Positions 46,214 through 57,684 of a stretch of DNA of 64,000 nucleotides are shown one piece after another; positions within the stretch are counted from its first letter, which is position 1, and every line of letters begins with the position of its first letter. Both the position numbers and the translations under genes were made by a program. The notes under the pieces were generated by a model, which was not told the DNA's origin, made no database searches, and saw nothing but the letters and a program-made list of their open reading frames with translations. Source of the stretch: Perca fluviatilis (Eukaryota > Chordata > Actinopteri > Perciformes > Percidae); contig NC_053133.1 in NCBI RefSeq assembly GCF_010015445.1, positions 2,840,764 through 2,904,763 on the forward strand, read 5' to 3'.

Positions 46214-47728
46214 TTTATTGCTCTGGACTTTACAAAATGTCCCTCTCTGCCTTGAGTGGCTGCCTTTTGTTTGCCTTGAAAGAACGTGTCACGTTACACA
46301 AGCGCAGGTCACTTCAGTGACAGTTCATTTAAGGCACTTGCCCGAGTATGTGACCCAGCCAGTCATAAACACATGAATCAGCTTTTTAATCTGGATACAG
46401 GTCCTCTGATGAATTACATAGCATTTACGTTTATTCTTCTTTTCAGAGCTGCTCACTTGGAAAATTGGTTAGCCTATACATTTGTTTTTAAAAGATTTTT
46501 TTTGCAGACTCAGAGCAGCTCTCTGCCTTTTTAGAGATGAGTCAGTGTGAGGAACACACACACACTCACTCTCGCACAAAGCGGAGTTTGGCTGCAACGG
46601 CATCCTTTATCTCGCAGCTAACCGTGGGAAATGTCTCACACTTTAAGGTTCATCGCATACAATGATTATAAAAGAAGAATTACATGATATGTGATATTAT
46701 TAATCACCAGGATATGAGTAAAGGGTTGGCATGTAAACTTGGCATCCAGTGTAAACCCATGCCATGTGACCAACTGGAGCATTTACTTTGGCTGGCGAGC
46801 AGTGTGGTTTCACATGTGGCTAGATGAGGACGGTGGGAGCAGGCAGAGGAAACTTAGATGCATGTCTAACATTTCCGCTCTATCATAACTAAGATCATGT
46901 TACCATAACCCCAAAATTTCTTTTTTTACTTAGGCGCCACTCATTGCAGGCTTTGAAGTAAGAGTCTTAAGTGGTAGGTAATACCAAAAAAGCCGAGAGT
47001 GTTCCCAAATCTTGTTGACATTTGCACGATGAGTATGATAATACAGCCAAACATTCAGCCGGCCTTTCTGCGTGGAGCGGCTCGCAGGTTGGTCTGAGTG
47101 AAATAAGTCTTGGCCTACTTTTTCAATTACGGCATCTCTACGTTATGGGCATAATATTGACTGATTTAAAATGCAACAATCCCCTAAAAACATTAATACT
47201 AATTCAGTGAGGCATTCAAAGACCGAATCCCCTTTTGGAAGAAAACCTAGAACAAAATTAGAAAGTCCATCAGCCTATTTAGCCTAATTGATTAAAACCA
47301 TTGAAGTGGTCTTTTCACATTTTAGAGTTTTTTGTTGTTGTTCTACCTGAATTATAAGCAGCTGATATGTAACCCATCTGTTAAGTGCTGCCCAAAGATG
47401 TCACGAGGGGAGAGTTGAAGAACAAGGAAAGTGCATCTCTAGTCTGAATAATGAATGGAGACCATATTGTGGATGGAAAAAGGGAGGATGTGGTTCGGTA
47501 ATAGTCTGGTGAACATTTCTTTCTCTGCTAAATTGTTGGTCTTGCTAGACTCTTGTTTCCAAGAAAAGTTAATGAAAATTACATGTGAAGCCTAACGGCT
47601 GACTTTTACTGGATTTGTAGGCTGCAGGCAGCTATGGCACATTATTATATTAGGCTGCTCCTCTGAGCATTAGCATAGTTGCTGGCTATGTTCCACTTCT
47701 AGCAAACCATTTTGTTGGTCGTTGGTGA
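46214..47728. other. Unique sequence, no gene recognised
   Basis: Short open frames only. No termini or conserved motif recognised. Confidence 0.4.
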
Positions 47729-47736
47729 GGTAACAT

Positions 47737-48117
47737 TAGGGCTGGGCAGCAATATATGGATATTATATCGACATCGATATATGAAGCTAGATATTGTCTT
47801 AAATGTATATATAGATTGTATATCGTAATATAGTGATATGACATACGTGGTGTCTTTTCCTGATTTTAAAGTAACAGTTACAGTAAAGCGATGTCATTTT
47901 CTGAACTTACCAAACTGTTGTAACTGCTCTATTCTCTGCCTTTACCCACTTAGTCATTATATCCACATTACTGATGACTATTTATCCAAACTCACATTGT
48001 GTAAATATTTTGTTAAAGCACCAATTGTCAACCCAACAATATCGCTGCAATCTCGACATCAATGTATTTGGTCAAAAATATTGTGATATTTGATTTTCTC
48101 CATATCGCCCAGCTCTA
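47737..48117 (+). mobile_element. hAT MITE, ggctgggc family, copy 3
   Basis: Ends tagggctgggcagca and tatcgcccagctcta. The flanks ggtaacat / ggtagcat match at 7 of 8 positions. The body is collinear with copies 1 and 2. Confidence 0.85.
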
Positions 48118-48289
48118 GGTAGCATCAGAATAGACTGCAGCGTTGGACCTGTATGGTCATTGTAGCTAGCTGCTGGTTTTCAGATCTGTCATTTCACTTA
48201 CTGTAATAATGCCTTCATGATACATCACAGGGTTCCTCTAAAATAAAAGTTAAGTCAGACTTTTTGAAATGGACTTCAGTAAATGCCGC

Positions 48290-48369
48290 TTTTTTTATTA
48301 ATCTGGGTAGGGAAGTGAGAGAGCAGCCCCTTGAGCAAGGCCCTTAAGCCCAGACTGTGCGGCCAACAG
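48290..48369 (+). mobile_element. Possible V-SINE core fragment
   Basis: ccccttgagcaaggccctta resembles the V-SINE core in the 7531-7712 copy. No polymerase III boxes are retained. Confidence 0.3.
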
Positions 48370-48390
48370 CAGAGATGTTTCGATCACGAT

Positions 48391-49387
48391 TAGGGCTGGG
48401 CGATATGGCTGAAAACTGTATCACGATATAAGTGTTTCATATCGGTCGATATCGATAATTATTGATATTTTTTATGACCTATTTAAAATAAGGACCAGGA
48501 GAAAAATATATTAAATTTAAACATTTTTATTTTAAACTTAACCTTCCTCTGATTATAATCCCCTCAGTTATAAAAGCAGAAATGTCAACACAACCATGGA
48601 AATCACTCAAATAATTAAAATGTAAACGTCTGTAAAAAGACGTTTTAAAAAAATGTAAAAAGTCTAAAATCACAGTGAAGAAAGAATAAGTAAGAACTGC
48701 TTAATAAGGTGTAATAAAATGGTGCAAAGTGTTAAATATAAACATAGAGAAACCTGAAACCTGAGAAGAACTATTTTCTGCAGGTTTAGTGCTAGGTTGG
48801 TAACCTGGCTTCTGGACAGTGCTCAGCACGTCTGCCTCCGTTATTTCTTTGTAGCGTTTAGTAAGGCGCTGATGCAGAGTACCTCTCCATGGCGGTCTGC
48901 TACTTGTGCGGTGTAGCAGCTGCAGATGTTGGACGTTGCTGACGAATACGGCTGTGCTCCAAAGTGTGGTAAAACAAGTTTGCGGTAGTGTTGGTGGGGA
49001 CGACGGTCAGACTTATAAAATCCCCAAAACTGCCATACTGACTTTTCCTGTTTTATCAACAATTTCCTCGCTCGCTGCGGCACTCACTTTCCACTTATCG
49101 CTACACGCCGCCGGTTCTGTTATTGTAGAATCCAACACGAGACAGCAATGTGGCGCAACCAAACTTGATACTGTTACATGATTGGCTGTTAGAGTGTCAC
49201 TCCCTACGTTGCTAGGTTACCAGAGAGTGAGTGCCTTTGTTCATGCAACCAAACTTGCTTTGCAACTTCTGGTTTCTTCCGAAGAAGAAAAACAAGTTAT
49301 CGAACGTTTTATCGAATGCATTTTCTATTGATATTGATTACGTGTCTATCGCGATACATATCGTTATCGTTTTATCGCCCAGCCCTA
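48391..49387 (-). mobile_element. 997-bp hAT element with exact 8-bp target duplication
   Basis: Ends tagggctgggcgata and tatcgcccagcccta, flanked by atcacgat (48383-48390 and 49388-49395). It shares termini with the ggctgggc MITEs and retains transposase-derived sequence, so it is an intermediate, internally deleted relative of the family. Confidence 0.92.
48841..49083 (-). pseudogene. hAT transposase BED zinc-finger remnant
   Basis: The 80-codon frame reads KSVWQFWGFYKSD near the N-terminal third. This matches the S-x-VW-x-FGF-x3-D start of BED fingers. Further on, SATSNICSCYTAQVADRHGE occupies the place of the NTSNLxxHLxxxH finger helix, and ALLNATKK sits near the end. The first Cys pair is not in frame and the catalytic domain is absent. 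Non-functional. Confidence 0.7.
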
Positions 49388-49809
49388 ATCACGATACTGG
49401 AAAAGCCTCCGATACCGCCTAAAATGCTGGTATCGGTATCGGCAAGTACTGGAGTTTTTGCACCGATCCGATACTACATTATTTAGCCCTGAAGAAAATC
49501 TACTTTAAAGTATTTTGTTCTTTCTCTGTTATGACTCAGTGTCAAAGTAGATAAAAGAAAGTTTTGTGGCATTTATTCTCGGTATGTATTTGTGTTATTT
49601 ATGTTTTACAAAGAGTTTAACCTGAGCCAGGCGATACAATTAAAGATATAATTCATATCACATCCATACAGGGATAGTAGTATACAGCTGTTTAAACTAA
49701 ATAAAATATATGTATTTTTAAAAACACTGGTATCGGTACTTGATATCGTTCAAGTTCAGGTATCAGAAATGGTATCGGGAAGGAAAATACGGTATCACAA
49801 CATCTCTAC

Positions 49810-51170
49810 TTTTTGTATAGACCAGTTTCAAGGAACTGAAAGTATTGAGCAGGCTGTTCCTAACGCAATTTGTTCTCAGTGATTAAAGGCTTAAAAAAAA
49901 AGGGAAGTTGTGTTCTGCCACTATCATGAAAAAGTGGCGTGGTGGCTTAGGCCCACTATGAGAGTTATTGCAATCAGGGGGTTTTCATCATTTTCTATTT
50001 TTGTATAGATCTTTTTAAATGTACAGTATGTAGCCATAGTTGGGATTGTTGTTTGTTGGCAGGGAATTTCTTTAAATGTCTAAAAGTTTTTTTCTTCAGG
50101 TATATTTACTATGTGTAAAAAAAATAAAAATAAATAAAGTATCAGTACATAAGTAAAACTGTATTGCCTTTAATAATGTTATTACTCTACGTATTACTCT
50201 TTTTTTAACTAGAGCTAAAACAATTAATCAAATCATTTATTAGTGAAATCGACCGAAAATTTAACAGCAACAATTGAAGAATAGGAAAAAAACTGAATGT
50301 TGAATATGGGCATCTGGCTGTTTTAAGACACTCTTGAAAAATTGTGAACTTATCCTTTTAATGCCTTAAAATGTGATTTTGAAACAGGGTCTGTCTTCAG
50401 TCAGTAATAGTGTTATTTAGTGGTGCACATAAACACATTTTCAATAAAAGTAGCACAATAACATGTTGGCACACAGTAAGCCGGAGCTCGTAGGGCCCCT
50501 GGAGTTCTGGGAGTTCTCTGACTGTTGGCTGACTTCCTGTTGGGTATAAGGGATGGCTCCAAGAGGCTTTACTTTAATTCTGGACATGATACTGTACATA
50601 TGCCTACCACCCCAACCACTACGCCCCCCTGGACACACCCAAGCACGAGAATAAAAATATCAACGTTTTGACCAGTTGTGACGCAACACAGATGTGTTGA
50701 TGTGTGCACAGTTTGGGCGTTTCCAAGCACTGTTAGCCCCTCAAAAATGGATTCATTTGGCAGAATATTAATAATAATCCTATCAATTTCAATAGGACCT
50801 TTGCCGACCAACGGCTGGTCGGTGCTCGGGCCCTAATAATTATGGTTGGGTACCCTAACGGTACTGATATTGTATTGATACCGGTACCTGGAATTCGGAA
50901 ATGGTACCCAACGGTACCATTTTTCGTTACTTTCCCTCTGGAATTACAAAAAGTTAATTTAAGCTGATCGGGACATCCCTACTCCAGATGTATTGAAATG
51001 ATTTTCCGTTGCTGGAGAGACAGGTTAATTCCTGGTTAATTGTTTTGGCCTGTATGTAGAGGTAGAGTATACATTTATTTATGTCTACCAGCCTAAATTT
51101 CTCAATTAGCTTCAGACATTAGGGAAAATCAAAGTCATTTTGGGCCTACGGGGGTTTATTCTGTCTGAGA
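49810..51170. other. Mostly unrecognised sequence with eroded hAT pieces
   Basis: agagctaaaacaattaatca (50212) and ggttgggtaccctaacggta (50846) resemble hAT MITE starts, but neither has a clear partner end. Otherwise nothing recognised. Confidence 0.4.
50212..50340 (+). mobile_element. Degenerate hAT MITE fragment
   Basis: agctaaaacaattaatcaaa and aacagcaacaattgaag resemble the 45780-46100 family. Confidence 0.35.
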
Positions 51171-51418
51171 CAGGCTTGTGAATTTGAAACCCAAGCCCAC
51201 GCCGTGTCATTCCTCTCTGGTCCCTCCTACCCAGCGGTGGGCGCAGCACGTGCATGAAAGGTGTTCACTTTCATCCCGTCATTTGGCTGCTTCCCAAATA
51301 TACTGTCTAACTGCTGCTCATTTCTTCTGCTCGATCCCACCCACTGTCTCCTCAGCCTCTCATCCCCCTGCGTATCTTTCTTGCAAACACATTTGTGTGT
51401 CTCCCTCTCTCCAGCCCG

Positions 51419-51673
51419 CAGCTATGATTTTGGCGTCAGGGTTGCTCCCACTCCCTCCCTGCCTTGGATCATGTTACCCTGCCATTACTCAGTCGTTCCC
51501 CCTGCGAGGGTGCTTCATGTCAGGCGTAGCGGAGCCTGCCTGCCCGCTGCCTGCCTCTCCGGACCTGCGGACTCGCTCAGTTCAACCACAGACGCCCCTG
51601 GTCTGTGGAGTCGCTCCAGCTATGGCACAGAGTCCCTGGAAAATTATGCAGACGAGCGAGCGGCGGGCAGCGG
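51419..51673 (+). other. Possible but unproven coding exon
   Basis: The region is GC-richer than its surroundings. A pyrimidine-rich stretch ending ctctctccag precedes an open frame that includes DSLSSTTDAPGLWSRSSY and GTESLENYADERAAG. These look protein-like, but no domain is recognised. A second overlapping frame is equally open, and no good donor was found. Could equally be a conserved regulatory element. Confidence 0.2.
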
Positions 51674-51929
51674 GGTTAGCTGCAGTTTTAGAGCTGTAGT
51701 TTCAATATCATGGAAACTAAAGCATATAGGCATATACATAGATATTATCTGACTGTAGGACAAATGGGTTTATCAGAAATATTTTTGTTGTTGTTTACCC
51801 TTACACCCACAAACACAAAAGTGTTTACGGGGCAGGGTTGTGAGCAGCACCACAAGTCCAGCCCTATACCGTGCGTCACAAGTCGACTGGCGATTTGTGG
51901 ACCTCATCGTTTTATGGTTATGTAATGTC

Positions 51930-53000
51930 GGTTCCCTTGACGAGTAAAACCTCTTGTTAAACCCCACGCCGCCCTATTCCCATAAAAGTGAGTGATGCAG
52001 GTAGTGGTACGAGGGTCTTGCTATCCTGTTAAGGTGGGTCTGTCTTCCTACAGTACATGCCACGGGATCTGTACAGGTGGCTTAGCCAAAGCATGACACT
52101 GCAGAAACTTTACTGACTTGGCTTTATTGCTTGATTAATGCACGCTGAGTAAAACTACTAAATCTACTGAGGAATTGTGGGATCCTATAGGTCTAATTTA
52201 CGAGAGTCATTGGGGGAAGGTGTGTACCTGTGTCTCTGCCCATGCCCTTTCATAGGGTGTCAACTTTTATAGAGGCTACAGCATCCTCCTCTATTAAGCC
52301 TGTTGTGCACTCTAGTGGAGCCATAACTCCCTCTCCTGCTCCTGCCAAGCTTTCAGTTCCTCAGTAATTTATTTAGGTCCGACATATGGCTGTCCTTTGC
52401 GATGCAAGGTAACATATCACAGCACAGGAAGGCCTGCTCGGGCTAGGCTAATCCTTTCTAATTGAAAGGGAGGCAGCGTTTTGGGCCAGTGGCTTGTATG
52501 GCGCTCATCTCTCTGCTTGTTTTACAGTAATGAGACATCTGGGGCTGGAGAGCAGAGCTGTTTGTAGAGGGAGAAACGGCTCTTGAGCCCTAGGGCCTGT
52601 AGGGCTGTCACAGACAAAACAACAAAGCTGACTGCATATTTACTTTAGTCTGTACGTGGGCATTTTATTCTGCCCTAACACTGTCTCAGCACAGTCTCAT
52701 TTGCCATGCTAATGTTAGATTAGATTTGTTTCATTGGAAAGGAACTGTCACTGCAGGTATAGTGACACTGTATTATTACTACGGATAGAAGTTCTCTTTC
52801 AGTTTTCACGATTACAATGATTGGCTTAACTTAGTCTCCTATGGAGCGTGCCGGTTGTGTATATGAAAACAGAATAGTTTGAATAGAACTACTAAATATC
52901 TAGTTTATTTTGGCACATTTATTAGATCCTCAGGAGCACCTTGAGCACACTAAACAAAGGCCCTGTAAATACAGGGGGCACTTATTGTGTCTGTCTTTAT
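51930..53000. other. Unique sequence, no gene recognised
   Basis: Nothing beyond ordinary intergenic or intronic sequence was seen. Confidence 0.4.
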
Positions 53001-53003
53001 GAG

Positions 53004-53088
<85 letters not shown>
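53004..53088. repeat. Long (TA)n array
   Basis: About 42 TA units with one phase break at 53045, followed by an A run. Confidence 0.97.
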
Positions 53089-53094
<6 letters not shown>

Positions 53095-53509
53095 AAAATC
53101 TATTCTACTTTTCCCCCAAAGTGATGCCATATGTATGTCTGCCTATACTTTCAGTGTAATTTGCCACTGTTTTGGGTGTATCAAGTTGCGGTCGAATCTC
53201 AGAGGCCCTTGGTTCGTGGTGCCTTAAACAATCATGGTAATCTACAGACCTTAATGTAAACAGTTTTATTGAGCATTTCATTCTTTCTGGAAAGACATGT
53301 TGTTACTGAGCTGTTCAGATGTCTTTTATTTGCCCATGAGCTCCATAGTACTGGGAAGTGGTATTTTTAAACCTCATTAAGTCACATCAAAATACTCTAT
53401 CTGGATAGATATGTTTGAACCTTGGTGAGAGGAAAAACACAGTTAAATGTGTTATGTGCTGCTTCTGAGCGCTGCTGGTGATTATGTGGAGATGATGTTA
53501 ATTTGCCAA

Positions 53510-53669
53510 CTGTTTTCTTTTTTTGTTTTCTGTTGTCTGTTTTTGTTGTATATTTTAAATATGGAACTTTTCTACTGCTATCTTGGCCAGGACTCCCTTG
53601 AAAAGAGATTCTGAATCTCAATGGGATTTCTCCTGGTTAAATAAAGGTTAATAAAATAAAAAATAAAAA
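53510..53669 (+). mobile_element. LINE 3' end (jockey/L2-like tail)
   Basis: atcttggccaggactccctt, gattctgaatctcaatggga and tggttaaataaaggttaata plus an (AATAAA)n tail are the conserved 3' end of a fish non-LTR retrotransposon. The reverse-transcriptase part is not present, so it is a 5'-truncated copy. Confidence 0.75.
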
Positions 53670-53679
53670 CGGCCCTTCC

Positions 53680-56165
53680 TAGTATAGTAGTGTACTGGTA
53701 AGTTAACTAACCTGGAACAGTAGATAATGTGTTGCTTAGTAATACTTTGGCAATTATGGTTACTGTTGGCTGTCTGGACTGTGGAATGACCCCACCAATC
53801 ACAAAGACCATTATGTTACCCCTAAATTGGGCCAGCACCTGTCCTTCAGTGTGCCTTCAATGCTTCTTCCTTCTGGCACAGTTGCACAGTTTAGTACAGT
53901 ACCACAGCAACATTTTCTTTATTTATGGCTTCACCCTGACATGGTTTTACAGTACTTAGGTGTCTTACCTCTGGTGGTCCTGGCTGAACACAGTGCTTGA
54001 GTGGTACAAACGCAAAGGACAGTGGCACTCCGTATATAGTGGATTTTCTTAGCTTTTAGCTCGTACCGCCACCTTGTTTATGTGCCCAAAAGCTACAAGC
54101 AGCCATACTAGCCTTGTATTGCCATTTTCACACACTAACGGTGACCTGGCAGTGTATTAAGGCAGATCTGCAGCTACACTCCAGATCCAGTTGGACACGC
54201 TAAGCCCTCTAACAGCTCACCAGAGACCTTTTAAATTACTTCTTTTTTTTACGAGCAGGAAAGCACCTCACATGTTTGAGGATAGATTTTTCTGTGTTTT
54301 TGCCGTTAGGTTTTATTTTTTTCTGTCTCAGTGGCAACTACAGTACACACAAATCACACATCTGATATCTTTGCTCGGGCGAGTAAAATCTCTCTCACGT
54401 ATACTCACGTGTATGCACCACACCAGTATTACTTCATGTTTTATCCCACTCAGGAAAAAATATGCTCACACTCTGAAGGTATGAAACTGACTAACCTTGG
54501 CAAAGATACTTGAGAGGCTTAAGGTTAATACTAAACCGCTGTAATCCATTATTTGGGTTGGTTTGAGAGCCGAGATAGCAATGGTTCAGCATGTACCTGT
54601 CAGTACTAAATGATTGCTTATTTCCTGCCAGAAGAGGAGGAGGGGGGGGGGGGTAATGGCAAGCAGCTGCTTCAGCTGGACCTTACCTTTCCTTTCTGTA
54701 AGCCTGCTGTTCTACCAAGATGGCCTGCATGCCAAAACACCTACTTGTGTTCAAATTCTGCACTGCCTCTTCGAGAGACCAACTGCCGTAGGTGGTGTGC
54801 AATCAGGATGGAGAACAAGGAAAAGCGCGGTCCACCTTGATGAGTGGTAACTTCCTGCGAGGCAGTGTTTGAGTAACTAAGCAATGCGAGCAAATGAAAA
54901 GCATCATTGTTTGTCCAGCGAGTTCACTCAGCGCTTACTACGTATGACAGACCTTTTTTATTCTTCCTGCTGTGGCTTTCCTTTGTGATTAGCTAAATGC
55001 TCCATCGATCCGCCAAGTTGCGGCACCCAGAGCGAGGGAGCCATATTTATCACACAGTGAGAGGAGCATGCAGGATGTTGCACAGCTGTCCCTTTTTCAT
55101 TGGGAAACGATAAACATAAATCTGTGGAATGCGTCTGTGTGATATAAGTCTATGGTGGACTAGGGAAGGGGTGGGGTGGGGGGGGCTGATATGCACTGCT
55201 TTCCTCAGGCAGTAGAATTAGAGAGCCGGAGCTCTGTGGGGTTTGCTGACATTTGAGGAAAAAAAGCCCACCTTCAGCAAAGGCAGACTTGCAAATCAGT
55301 GTCACAAGTGCAGGATTGTTGCTCTAAAATGGGAGTGAGGATGTGAGAGCTTCCGAGGAGCCCCCTCAGCAATGCAGAGGTACTGTGGATAGGGCAAGGC
55401 TTCTCCCTGTGAATCGCAGCTAATTAACGAAGTAATTAAGATCAGAATCTCCGCTCAGAGAAGGACTCCAAATTGTCTATACATTCAAATAGGCCATCAA
55501 AATGAAATCCCTTCCATTCACGAAAGGGGTAAATGAAAGCGTTCAGACCCTTTCCTCTCTATTATCCCCGCCGTGTGTCACACAAGGGACATATGTTGAA
55601 AAGAGCAAGCCAGTGTTACGGTGAGTTAAAGCCCTCTCTGCTCCATCAGAAGCACTGTTCATAATGCATTTGCTATACATATTTCAGCTTGAGTGAATTT
55701 ATTTCAATAAATAATGTCAGTCCAAGGACACGCTTCGATCTTTCCATGGCGGCCACGCTGACTGTAAGCCACACCATATTGTTATCTCATTCCTCTTGTG
55801 GCAAGTGGTAGATTAACAAACACTTTATAAACAGGGCACTGAGCATGTCCATAGTTTTTATCATCACTTCACACTGCCAGAATAACCTCTTTCTATGATG
55901 GATGTTTTTTTCCAGGTTTATTCTGCTGCTACAAGCTGCAAGATATCTATGGGTATGGCCATAATGTTAGGGCTTACAGGGATTTCATATAGTGGAGGCA
56001 CACTGGATGGGATTTATGGCTGGGATTAGGTCCAGTGGGCTTTTTTAGGGAGGCAGTGTTTAGGTGGCACTGTCATCTACTGTTTTAAATGCTGCATCTT
56101 TTCCCTGAACTGTTTCTTGAGTACTGCAGCTAGGCCTGTAACAATCTTTCCATAATTATCTAAAC
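53680..56165. other. Mostly unique sequence with candidate conserved non-coding elements
   Basis: No exon recognised. 54850-55140 and 55370-55730 are repeat-poor, with gctaattaacgaagtaatta, ccatatttatc and aataatgtcag-like homeodomain or A/T-core words. Short poly-G runs lie near 54643 and 55182. Confidence 0.4.
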
Positions 56166-56211
56166 GTAATATTTTTTAAAGGTCCTATGACATGCTGCTT
56201 TTTGGATGCTT

Positions 56212-56901
56212 TTTTATAGACCTTAGTGGTCCCCTAATACTGTATCTGAAGTCTCTTTTATATAGGCCTTAGTGGTCCCCTAATACTGTATCTGATGTGT
56301 CTTTTATATAGGCCTTAGTGGTCCCCTAATACTGTATCTGAAGGCTCTTTTATATAGACCTTAGTGGTCCCCCTAATACCGTTATCTGAAGTCTTTTATA
56401 TAGGCCTTAGTGGTCCCCTAATACTGTATCTGAAGTCTCTTTTATATAGGCCTTAGTGGTCCCCTAATACTGTATCTGAAGTCTCTTTTATATAGACCTT
56501 AGTGGTCCCCTAATACTGTATCTGAAGTCTCTTTTATATAGAACTTAGTGGTCCCCTAATACTGTATCTGAAGTCTCTTTTATATAGGCCTTAGTGGTCC
56601 CCTAATACTGTATCTGAAGTCTCTTTTATATAGGCCTTAGTGGTCCCCTAATACTGTATCTGAAGTCTCTTTTATATAGACCTTAGTGGTCCCCTAATAC
56701 TGTATCTGAAGTCTCTTTTATATAGGCCTTAGTGGTCCCCTAATACTGTATCTGAAGTCTCTTTTATATAGGCCTTAGTGGTCCCCTAATACTGTATCTG
56801 AAGTCTCTTTTATATAGACCTTAGTGGTCCCCTAATACTGTATCTGAAGTCTCTTTTATATAGACCTTAGTGGTCCCCTAATACTGTATCTGAAGTCTCT
56901 T
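56212..56901. repeat. 46-bp minisatellite, 15 copies
   Basis: The unit cttttatataggccttagtg, gtcccctaatactgtatctg, aagtct is repeated 15 times with few changes. A one-base variant (ggcctt versus gacctt) is arranged non-randomly along the array. Copy 4 carries small indels. Confidence 0.95.
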
Positions 56902-57057
56902 TCTCGAAATTCTGGTGCAGAATTACAGCCACTAGAGCCAGTCCCACAATGAGCTTTCCTTAGGATGTACCATTACTGTGTCTGTAGCTTTAAATGCTAT
57001 TGAGGAGGTGGGGGTGTGGCCTTGACCAACTACCACTTTGCTTGTTTTCAAGCCATG

Positions 57058-57618
57058 TGTCAGTACCCAATCCGTGCTGCCTGCACGATCCGTTCTGCGC
57101 ATGCGCAGATGATAATACTGTTTTACGACCTGCCCGATCTGTTCCACGCTAGCCTCCACCGGGAAGCTAACGTTAGTTTAGCTAACAGCTAATTCGGCTA
57201 ACCGCTAGCCGACAGCTAGATTCAGTCTAAAATAACGTTAAGTCAAACTTAATGGGAAAAGCAGGCTACAGCTAAATTAAGTCTTTACAGTAATAACAAT
57301 AAAGACAAGTATTGAGTGATTGTATTTTAAATGAGCACAAGTAAAGTAGAACTGACGTAACAGCTGTTACATATGTTAACATTTATTTTCAAGTTTTATT
57401 TTGAGGGTCTTTTAGAGTTTACATACTGTCTCAGCCATTGACATAGCGGTTAGCTGAATTAGCTGTTAGTTTAGCTAACGTTAGCTTGCCTGTGGAGGCT
57501 GTCGACCGGAAGCGTGGAACAGATCGGGCAGTGTTGTAAATCCTCGTATAACAGCGCATGCAACATTTTGCGCATTCGCAGAACGGATCGTGCAGGCAGC
57601 ACGGATCGGGTACTGACA
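57058..57618. mobile_element. 561-bp long-TIR element with 5-bp target duplication
   Basis: CCATG flanks both ends (57053-57057 and 57619-57623). The arms start tgtcagtacccaatccgtgc and, in complement, tgtcagtacccgatccgtgc, and stay complementary for about 160-185 bp (shared tgcctgcacgatccgttctg, gcccgatctgttccacgct, agctaacgttag). The middle is a non-coding spacer of about 220 bp. Superfamily unclear. Confidence 0.85.
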
Positions 57619-57622
57619 CCAT

Positions 57623-57623
<1 letters not shown>

Positions 57624-57682
<59 letters not shown>
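57624..57682. repeat. (CT)n microsatellite
   Basis: About 29 CT units beside the nested element. Confidence 0.97.

Positions 57683-57684
<2 letters not shown>

Larger units (their letters stand above)
48370..49808. mobile_element. Outer hAT MITE interrupted by another hAT
   Basis: Left piece cagagatgtttcgatcacg (48370-48390) and right piece 49396-49808, ending cacaacatctcta, are inverted ends of the tagagatg family. The inner element accounts for 48391-49395 including its duplication. The outer duplication is not preserved. Confidence 0.75.

Noticed and set aside
53397..53621. 74-codon minus-strand frame
   Set aside because: Antisense to the 3' tail of a LINE.
56216..56901. CRISPR-like regular repeat array
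   Set aside because: There are no spacers: units are contiguous 46-bp copies within a fish transposon, so it is a minisatellite.
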